Positions 46,901 to 49,754 of a stretch of DNA of 49,754 nucleotides are shown here, piece by piece. The notes under the pieces are model-generated. The model was not told the origin of the DNA and did not search any database. It was given only the letters and a program-made list of their open reading frames with translations. Origin of the DNA: Chara braunii (taxonomy: Eukaryota; Streptophyta; Charophyceae; Charales; Characeae); NCBI GenBank assembly GCA_003427395.1, contig BFEA01000041.1, positions 4,617,507-4,667,260 of the forward strand. The letters are read 5' to 3'. Each line of letters starts with the position of its first letter. Within the stretch, counting starts at the first letter, position 1. The position numbers and the translations under genes were made by a program.

Positions 46901-49355
46901 CTCTCCACCATGCTCATGCCGAGGCAGATTCGCCGATCAGTTTCTCACTACTCTACTCTACTCTACTCTACTGCTATCATGCTTGTCATCCCTGTGCTTG
47001 GGCCCTGCTAATCTTCTCTGTATCGTTCCTGTTTTAACGGATGTTCCCAAGGACTGAGTTTGGAAATTTCTCACTCCCTGAGAAGTTGCCAGTCGACAAA
47101 CTGGGACACTTCCTAAAAGATTTTTGTCTATGCTTTTCAAGATGAATAAGAAAATATGGCTGTTGCGGATCCACTCCATTCTGGCTTGCAACCTGAGATG
47201 TAGACTTTCTGGGTTTATGATTGCTGTCTTTAAAAGTCCAGATGACCAGAAACCCGGGGATAGTTAACTCTTTATCACCGGGAGTTGTGATGATCGTGAA
47301 GTCTTAAGTAGACCCACCCAACACGTTGTTTCCAGAAGACTATCTGTTGGAATTCAGCTAAAGAGGACAGGCGCAACTCACAGAGAGTTCATCTGAGTCT
47401 ACCAAGACAGAGAGACTCTTTGGAGACGGTCTGGAGGGTGATTGTCCGCATTCATCTCAAAGGGAAAAAAGCCGCTATCCTGACTTCAGGATCATCAGGA
47501 CTGCCAGTTTACGGGTAGCATAGATGAAGAGTTGGGTAGCCTCGAGAGGGGCGGAACTCCAAGAGATTCCATTGGGGTAAATGCAGATGGAATCTCTTGG
47601 AGTTCCGCCCCTCTGGAGGCTACCCAACTCTTGCTACCCGTAAACTGGCAGTCCTGATGATCCTGAAGTCAGGATAGCGGCTTTTTTCCCTTAGAGATGA
47701 ATGCGGACAATCATCCTCAGGCCGTCTCCAAAGAGTCTCTCTGTCTGGGTAGACTCAGATGAACTCTCTGTGAGTTGCGCCTGTCCTCTTTAGCTGAATT
47801 CTATGGGTCTCTTCCTCTCCAGCCTGTGTCAGAAAGACAAGTCCCACGATGAGACAGTCCCAGCAGCCGAAAAATCTGTGTTGTGCAGAATAATGTGTAT
47901 GATCTGATTCACAGTCTTCATTGATTGCCAACTAGCAAAGGGGTTCTGGGATTACGCAAGGCACTGTGGCCCTTCTTTCTATTGTCGACCTGCCTGCGAA
48001 CAACTGCCCACGGTCTTTTTTTCTGTGTCATGGAAATAATAAGATATGTAATGGAGAGCAAAACCCCAGAATGGAAAGGTGCCAGAACTGCATGTTTTTT
48101 TTTTTTTGTTTTTTTTTTTTTTTAAATTTAATCAATTTTAATGTAGTGGGGAGCAAACGAGAAATTAATACAGGTCCGTGTGAATAATTGAGGAATTAAG
48201 TGCAACCTGGTGGATGCAAAATATGAGGTAAACAAACATCTAATGGTTGCTGATTGGCGTTTCTGTTCCAATGAAATGGTATACAGGTTGCCAAAACCGT
48301 GGAGATTCAGCCGATTGGGGGACTTCCAAGAGATCTAAATGTGAGTTTTTAATTCATGCATGAGGGACCCCATTTATATGCTTTGGTGTTCTGGAATCTC
48401 TGGCAGCTGTGCGTGAAATCCAAAACTCTCTAAAATTGGAAATGGGCAAAAACTTGCCAAAAAGTAATACCACACATGAATGCCTGCGTAATGTGCAAAT
48501 AGAATGGGTGCCCGATGGTACAAGGAGAGAGGAGGTGAAGTGGCAGGCATGTAGGATCCCTCCTTTTTTCCCTTTGATAGCTCGTGTAGGGGGCTGGAGT
48601 TTGATTATGGAGCAGGGGGTCGTTTGCCAACAAAGGGCAAGGTGATATGGGTGTTGCTCCAGGAAATAGGGACCCCTTTTTCTTGTCTGATGTGCAGAGT
48701 GTGGAAAAGCGCAAAATAAAAAATTATGAAAATAATAAAATTGAAAAATGCACTGTCGTCGTTTTCTGAGAATGTGTGTTGGGCTTATGTCTTCTGCTCT
48801 AGCTCTGCATTACCCTATAAGACGTTTCACCAATTTGCTGGGAAGGTTATATATCTGATGTGGACCATTTCTCGATTTATCAGCGTCATCCTTGCGCAGA
48901 GGCCATCCCAAAGGTTGTGCCGGAATGGTAGAGCCATGGTTGTACCAGAATGGTCGAGCTGAGGTCTTCACGTAGTTACGTAAGCAGTTTTGCAACGCAG
49001 GTTTTTCAGAGTGGATGAAGGTGAAAACAGAGTGAGAACCAGAGCGAAAACGATGAGCGTCATGTAGTCAGATATGAAATCAAGAACCACTGAAGTAGTT
49101 GATACTTAGAATGGTTGGGTGCCATTTTCAGATGAGATCCTGGAGAATGCAGCTGCTGCGGCAGAAAGTGCTTAAACTTTAAACTCTTTGTGATCGGAGC
49201 AGGGGCTTGATTGGGCTGTTTATTTCCTCACAAGTTCCTAATGTACCTGGTGTCGTCTTTTGTTGTCGATCATGCCTGCCGTCTTTTCCCTGCAGCCACT
49301 GTTGGAATATGTTCTAGCTAATCACGATAGCAAGGATGTGGTATCCCTGCTAGAG
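11061..49355 (+). CDS. GWD1: alpha-glucan, water dikinase (GWD), partial, 18 exons
   Basis: GWD transfers the beta-phosphate of ATP to glucosyl residues (mainly C6) of starch in the plastid, opening granules for degradation. Joined exons: 11061-11102, 13027-13145, 13623-13707, 14616-14710, 15909-16059, 17774-18013, 23009-23404, 25171-25281, 29158-29259, 30853-30996, 33238-33326, 35103-35237, 40215-40377, 42558-42647, 43319-43504, 45427-45498, 48287-48340, 49296-49355. They give 778 codons in one frame. Order in this partial protein: CBM45 module 1 (about 1-125, HWG at 45-47, Trp114); linker repeats [15 protein letters not shown] and [18 protein letters not shown]45 module 2 (about 340-490, HWG at 401-403, Trp474); then central-region motifs [56 protein letters not shown] and [10 protein letters not shown], which I recognise from plant GWD. 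All introns are GT..AG. Plant GWD is about 1400 residues, so the N-terminus (not found) and the catalytic C-terminal half (downstream) are missing. PWD is unlikely because it has a different N-terminal starch-binding module (CBM20). Confidence 0.93.
11257..11375 (-). pseudogene. U6 snRNA retropseudogene with 18-bp target duplication
   Basis: U6-derived 11288-11357 (minus: GTCCTTCAGGACATCCG ... AGCATGGCCCCTGCGCAAGG, ATGAC) stops at the middle of U6 and continues into an A-rich tail (plus 11275-11287, CTCTTTTCCTTTT). The insert is flanked by CAACTCGCAAGAATTGTT at 11257-11274 and 11358-11375. This is the signature of LINE-machinery retroposition of a 3'-truncated U6. Confidence 0.9.
12242..12285. 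repeat. T tract flanked by 14-bp direct repeat
   Basis: AGCTTTTTCAACTT at 12242-12255 and 12272-12285 brackets a T-rich tract, like a target duplication around a bare tail. Confidence 0.65.
13027..13145 (+). CDS. GWD1: GWD exon, CBM45 module 1 with HWG motif
   Basis: Acceptor TATCCAG, donor GTAAGT. Translates to a beta-strand segment ending [13 protein letters not shown] plus two bases of the next codon (phase 2). The HWG tryptophan is the hallmark starch-contacting aromatic of CBM45. Confidence 0.93.
13146..13622 (+). other. GWD intron
   Basis: Contains a (GT)n run followed by a G run (about 13212-13252). Otherwise unremarkable. Confidence 0.8.
13623..13707 (+). CDS. GWD1: GWD exon, CBM45 module 1
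   Basis: Acceptor TTTTGCAG, donor GTAAGA. It completes an Asn codon and reads [14 protein letters not shown], then [12 protein letters not shown]. The W-x-LP...P-x-G-x-x-x-Y-K-x-x-ALxTPF pattern is typical of the first GWD starch-binding module. Confidence 0.93.
13708..14615 (+). other. GWD intron
   Basis: Contains a (GA)n run (14266-14288) and two tandem diverged copies of a ~130-bp unit (14304-14420 and 14420-14550, core AACAAGCTGTGGTTGACAAA). No other element. Confidence 0.75.
14616..14710 (+). CDS. GWD1: GWD exon, CBM45 module 1
   Basis: Acceptor TTGTAG, donor GTACGT. Reads [15 protein letters not shown], then [15 protein letters not shown] and two bases of a Trp codon completed by the next exon (phase 2). 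This is the last beta-strand pair of the module before the conserved W-Y-K aromatic site. Confidence 0.93.
14711..15908 (+). other. GWD intron
   Basis: I see no mobile element, repeat or RNA gene in this stretch. Confidence 0.6.
15909..16059 (+). CDS. GWD1: GWD exon, end of CBM45-1 and first linker repeat
   Basis: Acceptor TTTGCAG, donor GTAGGT. It completes the Trp codon, reads [13 protein letters not shown], then [20 protein letters not shown] and ends at a QQQ run. The IQAYLRWE-like helix is a signature of the GWD linker, which is repeated in the next exon. Confidence 0.95.
16060..17773 (+). other. GWD intron with donor-end tandem duplication and minisatellite
   Basis: 16060-16285 is repeated at 16286-16460, including the first bases after the splice donor (GTAGGTTGACGTC versus ATAGGTTGGCATC) and the block TTAGCAAGATTTGCTGTGTG. 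17080-17405 is a minisatellite. 16461-17050 has nothing I recognise. Confidence 0.75.
17199..17405. repeat. 70-bp minisatellite, three units
   Basis: GCGCCTACTGTCTACTACA, GGGTGCTGATTGTGTCCTAA and GAGGATATCTGTCAATATGG repeat with a ~70-bp period. Shorter CTACTGTCTACTA units precede it from 17069. One ambiguous base at 17289. Confidence 0.9.
17774..18013 (+). CDS. GWD1: GWD exon, linker region with second [15 protein letters not shown] repeat
   Basis: Acceptor GATGACAG; 80 codons from [13 protein letters not shown] to NYSLEKQQ. EYxxARxELxxE followed by TIEQLARKL is the charged helical linker of plant GWD. The donor GTGCTC is weak for a plant intron, but the frame joins the next exon cleanly and the exon end matches that of the preceding linker repeat. 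Confidence 0.93.
18450..18560 (+). repeat. hammerhead-repeat body, core 5'-truncated
   Basis: Begins CTCCGACAGTTTGTCACAGC: the last stem II arm and stem III survive but the GAA-A and the CTGATGA half are lost. Then the standard body to TTTGACGATATATATA. Confidence 0.75.
18592..18686 (+). mobile_element. left end of TIR element, broken by assembly gap
   Basis: CAGGGTTGCCGGCGTTCGG and the following GC-rich CCGAACGCCCGAACG sequence are the same as the left end at 19957. Interrupted by eight N (18687-18694). Confidence 0.75.
18695..18977. repeat. minisatellite, ~43-bp units
   Basis: TAGCTATTGGCAAACTACTGG and CTTTAGTACAGCCTATTC alternate for about seven diverged units. It starts directly after the N gap. 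Confidence 0.9.
19116..19173. repeat. 38-T tract flanked by direct repeat
   Basis: ACACACATG lies immediately on both sides of a pure T tract. Looks like a target duplication around a tail-only insertion. Confidence 0.65.
19248..19359. mobile_element. hairpin MITE-like element
   Basis: Left arm ACCTTTTTCCCCCGAATACA onwards (19248-19291) and right arm ending TGTATTCGGGGGAAGAAGGT (19321-19359) are reverse complements around a 29-bp loop. A fragment of one arm, CTATAATGACCGTGCGTTCG, occurs at 2407-2426. Confidence 0.7.
19497..19640 (-). repeat. tRNA-related SINE-like sequence
   Basis: The minus strand has GCGCACGTAAGTGGTACAC (A-box-like) and, about 30 nt on, GTGGGTTCGATTCCCCATGG (B-box), followed by tandem CATCCATTCGATTCCCCA units. 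No cloverleaf closes, so it is not called a tRNA gene. Confidence 0.45.
19625..19678. repeat. poly(A) tract flanked by direct repeat
   Basis: CGTTGATCTTTC precedes and CGTTGATCTTCC follows a run of about 20 A. Confidence 0.6.
19957..20731. mobile_element. 775-bp non-autonomous TIR element, hAT-like ends
   Basis: Starts CAGGGTTGCCGGCGTTCGG and ends with the reverse complement of CAGAGTTGCCAGGCCGAACG. Sub-terminal GC-rich CCCGAACG palindromic motifs surround an AT-rich centre with no transposase. Segment 20095-20200 is homologous, inverted, to the centre of the 252-bp element at 10669. Confidence 0.72.
20855..20892 (+). ncRNA. hammerhead-ribozyme-like core, copy 4 (full conserved core)
   Basis: CTGATGA, GTCGG/CCGAC, GAA, ACA/TGT stem III, C17, followed by ACAGCCCCTCG. 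The preceding GGGTTCAGCCTC does not pair with the following ACAGCCCC, so stem I is missing. Confidence 0.42.
20892..21120 (+). repeat. three tandem copies of hammerhead-repeat body
   Basis: The CTCTCTGCCTACGGTTTACC, GGGCAG block occurs at about 20923, 20987 and 21078. The third is preceded by a decayed core (TGAAACTCCAACGAAACATT). Confidence 0.8.
21172..21252 (+). pseudogene. U6 snRNA pseudogene
   Basis: GGGACATC, AAAATTGGAATGATACAG, then ATGGCCCCTATGCAAGGATG, TAAATCGAGAAATGGT. An internal block of about 11 nt around AGAAGATTAGC is deleted. Confidence 0.85.
22080..22165 (+). repeat. tRNA-like SINE relic
   Basis: TTGCTCAGTTGGTACACC (A-box-like) and CAAGTTCAAATCCAGATGC (B-box-like) spaced about 35 nt apart. 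Not a closed cloverleaf. Confidence 0.4.
23009..23404 (+). CDS. GWD1: GWD exon, linker and start of CBM45 module 2
   Basis: Longest exon here, 132 codons. Acceptor TTTGGCAG, donor GTATGT. It starts [20 protein letters not shown] and contains [19 protein letters not shown], which resembles the R-I-Q-R-K stretch of plant GWD linkers. It ends VLPPGSKLL at the first strand of the second CBM45. An apparent longer open frame past 23404 is read-through into the intron. Confidence 0.95.
23405..25170 (+). other. GWD intron with nested tandem duplications
   Basis: 23787-23982 is repeated at 24033-24227; 24236-24360 is repeated at 24362-24485. A T tract with direct-repeat flanks is at 24954-25010. 24490-24950 shows nothing. 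Confidence 0.8.
24954..25010. repeat. T-rich tract flanked by 18-bp direct repeat
   Basis: CTGTAATTTGCCAAGTTT at 24954-24971 and 24993-25010 brackets ATTTATTATTATT plus a T run. Confidence 0.7.
25171..25281 (+). CDS. GWD1: GWD exon, CBM45 module 2 with HWG motif
   Basis: Acceptor GGTACCAG, donor GTGAGA. Reads [20 protein letters not shown], then [17 protein letters not shown]. The HWG and W-K residues mirror module 1. The donor sequence is duplicated 122 bp downstream by an apparent retroinsertion. Confidence 0.95.
25279..25417 (+). mobile_element. A-tailed retroinsertion duplicating the GWD splice donor
   Basis: AAGGTGAGATATTGGTG occurs at 25279-25295, spanning the exon/intron border, and again at 25401-25417. 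The 105-bp insert between them ends in an A-rich AAAGAAAAAAG tract. This looks like a target-site duplication from a SINE-like insertion at the splice site. The non-A part (with CCCAGAATGGT twice) is not recognised. Confidence 0.75.
28564..28599 (+). ncRNA. hammerhead-ribozyme-like core, copy 5
   Basis: CTGACGA (position 7 is free in the consensus), GTCGG/CCGAC, GAA, AC/GT with loop TCTT, then C. Stem III is reduced to 2 bp. A body fragment of the same repeat precedes it (28505-28560) and follows it (28600-28640). Confidence 0.4.
28813..28983. repeat. ~85-bp tandem duplication
   Basis: GAATGGTTTCAGTGA, TTGGTCTTGTTTTCTTATTT and GCAAAGTGCACTC...TTTAGTTCAT occur twice. Confidence 0.9.
29158..29259 (+). 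CDS. GWD1: GWD exon, CBM45 module 2
   Basis: Acceptor TTGTATAG, donor GTTTGT. The frame imposed by the flanking exons reads [18 protein letters not shown], then [16 protein letters not shown]. It parallels the PPxxxxPxG...TPF part of module 1 and fits the expected gap between VWK and SVELVIPE. The longer open frame on this strand here is out of phase with the gene. Confidence 0.86.
29260..30852 (+). other. GWD intron
   Basis: Holds a 65-bp perfect-period tandem duplication (30239-30303 and 30304-30368, AGAAAGTATGTGTCCACGAG). Nothing else recognised. Confidence 0.75.
30853..30996 (+). CDS. GWD1: GWD exon, end of CBM45 module 2
   Basis: Acceptor GAAACAG, donor GTGAGG. Reads [19 protein letters not shown], then [20 protein letters not shown] and ends SSVAQ. 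The G-x-E-W-x-K motif is the C-terminal aromatic site of the second module. Confidence 0.94.
30997..33237 (+). other. GWD intron with donor-end duplication
   Basis: 30997-31153 is repeated at 31635-31775, beginning at the donor itself (GTGAGGCTCGCCACCGGAAC versus GTGAGGTTCACCACCAGAAC). 32640-32695 is a hammerhead-repeat body. 31160-31560 is C-rich with repeated CCCAGCCACA-type words. 31790-32630 has nothing recognised. Confidence 0.7.
32640..32695 (+). repeat. hammerhead-repeat body, truncated
   Basis: TTCTTCTCCCTCTCTGCCTA, CGGTTTACCGTGCAGTTCTA and TTTGACGATATATATA without a core. Confidence 0.75.
33238..33326 (+). CDS. GWD1: GWD exon, start of central helical region
   Basis: Acceptor GTTCCAG, donor GTATGT, phase 2 end. 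Reads [20 protein letters not shown], then SDAERSLMH and a split Arg. DGxGTxKxLLDxIADxESxAxxSxMHR is a strongly conserved plant GWD block. Confidence 0.95.
33327..35102 (+). other. GWD intron with dispersed duplications
   Basis: 33517-33700 and 33806-34015 are diverged copies starting GGCCTGGGGTGGCACATGAG. (TC)n at 34561-34590. 34745-34832 and 34833-34940 are tandem copies (ACCATAGACAATA). 34035-34115 resembles 18285-18355 (CATTC.GGGGAGC..CAGTCCGGT). Confidence 0.75.
35103..35237 (+). CDS. GWD1: GWD exon, central region
   Basis: Acceptor GTGAAG, donor GTGAGA. Completes Arg and reads [20 protein letters not shown], then [19 protein letters not shown] and YNVKPR. The W[20 protein letters not shown] string is diagnostic of GWD. 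Confidence 0.96.
35665..36126 (+). pseudogene. LINE ORF2 fragment, reverse-transcriptase C-terminal side
   Basis: Reads [20 protein letters not shown], then [22 protein letters not shown]. This fits the K-x-x-W...LSLxGRxxVIxxVLxxxPxY pattern downstream of the LINE palm domain. An internal ~135-bp tandem duplication (35789-35893, 35926-36025) breaks the domain. Confidence 0.55.
36401..36745 (+). repeat. 179-bp tandem duplication
   Basis: ACCAAAGAATGGATGG, GAAGAAGA, AAAATCTGGAGAGAAAT, CAGACCCAGAAC recur with a ~179-bp period. It may lie within the same LINE remnant. Confidence 0.85.
37068..37119. repeat. poly(A) tract flanked by 12-bp direct repeat
   Basis: TCAGGAAACTGA occurs just before and just after a run of about 22 A plus GAAA. 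Confidence 0.65.
37940..38173. mobile_element. MITE-like element, second copy of the 10669 family
   Basis: TIRs CTAGGCTACCAG / CTGGTAGCCTAG, 234 bp, flanked by TTGGCTAC and GTGGCTAC (7 of 8 identical). Internal GACCCTGATGCAAAAGTTGT, TCAGTTTATTTTTCTG matches the 10669 copy. Confidence 0.82.
38452..38727 (+). pseudogene. unrecognised ORF remnant
   Basis: Reads [78 protein letters not shown] and a charged end. Composition looks protein-like rather than random. The next frame (38728-39010) continues with similar character, suggesting one frameshift. I do not recognise the family; a retroelement product is possible. Confidence 0.35.
38894..39420. repeat. ~215-bp tandem duplication with spacer
   Basis: 38894-39116 and 39196-39420 share GATCAGGGAGGAATCTAATG, GGCTTTGTTCCTCGGAT, GACAGACCCTCCTCGAA and AGAGCAGAATAATTAAGG. 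Confidence 0.88.
39743..39943. mobile_element. MITE-like element flanked by TTAA
   Basis: TIRs ACCACCAGTACTTGGCCCAG, CTAT are matched in inverted form at the right end. 201 bp. TTAA lies on both sides (39739-39742, 39944-39947), the target used by piggyBac-type transposases. The internal TTTTGGCTGGCG...CCAGCCATTG is itself palindromic. Confidence 0.8.
40215..40377 (+). CDS. GWD1: GWD exon, central region
   Basis: Acceptor CCTTCAG, donor GTATGC. Completes Arg and reads [17 protein letters not shown] through [20 protein letters not shown] to VIQ. This glycine-rich [20 protein letters not shown] block is nearly invariant in GWD. Confidence 0.97.
40821..40964 (-). repeat. hammerhead-core fragments split by a (GT)n microsatellite
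   Basis: GACTTTCACCGACTCATCAC (minus: CTGATGA side without the C) and CTGTTTCGTCGGACTTTCAC (minus: GAA and stem II side) lie on either side of the GT array 40848-40898. Non-functional. Confidence 0.6.
40848..40898. repeat. (GT)n microsatellite
   Basis: About 25 GT units. Confidence 0.97.
42558..42647 (+). CDS. GWD1: GWD exon, central region
   Basis: Acceptor ATATCCAG, donor GTATGG. Reads [10 protein letters not shown], then [20 protein letters not shown]. The acceptor and upstream intron end exist in three tandem diverged copies; only the last leads into an open, conserved exon. Confidence 0.97.
42648..43318 (+). other. GWD intron
   Basis: No repeat or gene seen. Confidence 0.65.
43319..43504 (+). 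CDS. GWD1: GWD exon, central region
   Basis: Acceptor AATTGCAG, donor GTAAGT; 62 codons. Reads [20 protein letters not shown], then [39 protein letters not shown] and K. Matches the YWKTLNxNGxTxERLxSxDR block of GWD. Confidence 0.97.
43505..45426 (+). other. GWD intron
   Basis: AT-rich block 43690-43830 and T-rich stretches. 44900-45080 has repeated GCTCTTTGGAAG and TATCTCACTGA words. No mobile element recognised. Confidence 0.65.
45427..45498 (+). CDS. GWD1: GWD exon, central region
   Basis: Acceptor TATGCAG, donor GTAAGG. Reads [20 protein letters not shown], then EGCR. The [12 protein letters not shown] motif is universal in GWD. Confidence 0.95.
45676..45712 (+). ncRNA. hammerhead-ribozyme-like core, copy 6
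   Basis: CTGATGA, stem II GTCGG/CTGAC (one change giving a G-U wobble that keeps pairing), GAA, ACA/TGT, C. Followed by the complete body to 45780. A TA microsatellite precedes it. Stem I not visible. Confidence 0.42.
46456..46755 (-). pseudogene. three U6 3'-end fragments in tandem duplicated context
   Basis: The plus strand shows TTTGGACCATTTCTCGATTT, ATGC at 46527 and 46634 and a decayed CTCGATGTATGCTCGTCATC at 46727. The first two are each preceded by the same 65-bp sequence (ACTTCTAAAGAGATACCAGC), so one fusion unit was duplicated. Confidence 0.75.
46979..47054 (-). pseudogene. U6 snRNA pseudogene, 3'-truncated
   Basis: The plus strand reads GTCATCCCTGTGCTTGGGCC, CTGCTAATCTTCTCTGTATC, GTTCCTGTTTTAACGGATG. 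It stops at the same middle region of U6 as the 11257 copy and is followed by (CTCTA)n. Confidence 0.82.
47350..47801. repeat. long hairpin (foldback), ~220-bp arms
   Basis: Left arm 47350-47572 and right arm 47587-47801 are near-perfect reverse complements (outer GAATTCAGCTAAAGAGGACA; inner GAACTCCAAGAGATTCCAT) around a 14-bp loop. There are a few mismatches and one ~6-bp insertion near 47520. No clear target duplication outside. Confidence 0.9.
48287..48340 (+). CDS. GWD1: GWD exon, central region
   Basis: Acceptor ATACAG, donor GTGAGT. Reads [18 protein letters not shown]; the IxPIxGLP core matches GWD directly after the GYxxEG segment. Short, but in frame and in the expected place. Confidence 0.87.
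48341..49295 (+). other. GWD intron
   Basis: Carries one U6 3'-half fragment (48860-48906). Otherwise nothing recognised. Confidence 0.7.
48860..48906 (-). pseudogene. U6 snRNA 3'-half fragment
   Basis: The plus strand reads TGGACCATTTCTCGATTTAT, then GTCATCCTTGCGCAGAGGCC, with a small change at the U6 ACGC position. Confidence 0.75.
49296..49355 (+). CDS. GWD1: GWD exon, central region (last exon in window)
   Basis: Acceptor CCCTGCAG, donor GTAAAT. Reads [20 protein letters not shown], matching the LLxFVLxHxxDxxVxxLLE helix of plant GWD. The gene continues past the window. Confidence 0.9.
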
Positions 49356-49459
49356 GTAAATGTCAACAAAAGATTGCTGCATTGTCGAACCTTTTTCTTG
49401 CCGTTGTGATTGCATGAAATTTATTTCTGAATCTGTTCTCTTTCAATCCCCTCCCTACC

Positions 49460-49469
<10 letters not shown>

Positions 49470-49529
<60 letters not shown>

Positions 49530-49531
49530 TT

Positions 49532-49563
<32 letters not shown>

Positions 49564-49648
49564 TTCAAACACACACACACAAACACACATTCAAACACAT
49601 ACACACACACACACACGCACACACGCACACACACACACACACACACAT
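49470..49648. repeat. (TC)n-(AC)n compound microsatellite
   Basis: C run, then (TC)n, then (AC)n interrupted by ATTCAA. Open frames across it are artefacts. Confidence 0.97.
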
Positions 49649-49754
49649 TCACACATGAATATTAAAAGGCCCCGGAAAAAAAAAAACACATATATTTTTT
49701 TTCTATTCCTTGATTGTTTCCTTAGGACAAAAAAAATAAAATAAAAAAAAAATG

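Larger units (their letters stand above)
45499..48286 (+). other. GWD intron
   Basis: Holds hammerhead core copy 6, U6 fragments and the large hairpin. 45800-46290 and 47802-48280 show no other feature. Confidence 0.7.

Noticed and set aside
49360-49665. 101-codon open frame at the window end
   Set aside because: Mostly TC/AC microsatellite translation inside an intron.

Overview
This is nuclear DNA of a eukaryote, almost certainly a green plant or streptophyte alga. Short exons with GT..AG borders sit in long introns full of microsatellites, poly(A)/poly(T) tracts, non-LTR retrotransposon fragments, small foldback elements and snRNA-derived sequences. The only gene I can support is one plus-strand gene for plastid alpha-glucan, water dikinase (GWD, the starch-phosphorylating R1/SEX1 protein). 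The large introns, microsatellite load and divergence from land-plant GWD make me think of a charophyte such as Chara, but this is inference.

Layout. Bases 1-11060 lie upstream of the first exon I can recognise and are almost entirely repeats: a rearranged foldback (240-841), microsatellites, a cluster of hammerhead-like repeats (3000-3310), a U6 snRNA copy (4311-4407), a minus-strand LINE 3' end (about 4960-6000), a four-copy foldback family (6606-8795), a second LINE reverse-transcriptase fragment (9690-9811) and a small element with 8-bp target duplication (10669-10920). From 11061 to 49355 I find 18 exons. They join without a frame break into 2334 nt, or 778 codons. They cover CBM45 module 1, two linker repeats, CBM45 module 2 and the first part of the central region. 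Earlier exons (transit peptide, start codon) were not found. The catalytic phosphohistidine and nucleotide-binding domains must lie 3' of the window.

The introns (0.5-5.0 kb) record heavy retroposition and tandem duplication. There are several U6-derived pseudogenes, one with an 18-bp target-site duplication. A 105-bp A-tailed insertion has duplicated a GWD 5' splice site. Five homopolymer tracts are flanked by direct repeats and look like tail-only insertions. A repeat family carries all conserved core nucleotides of a hammerhead ribozyme but no visible stem I. A 220-bp-arm hairpin and a TTAA-flanked MITE are also present. I see no CRISPR array, operon, prokaryotic system, rRNA gene or convincing functional tRNA gene. 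Everything is read by eye; no database search or splice alignment was run.
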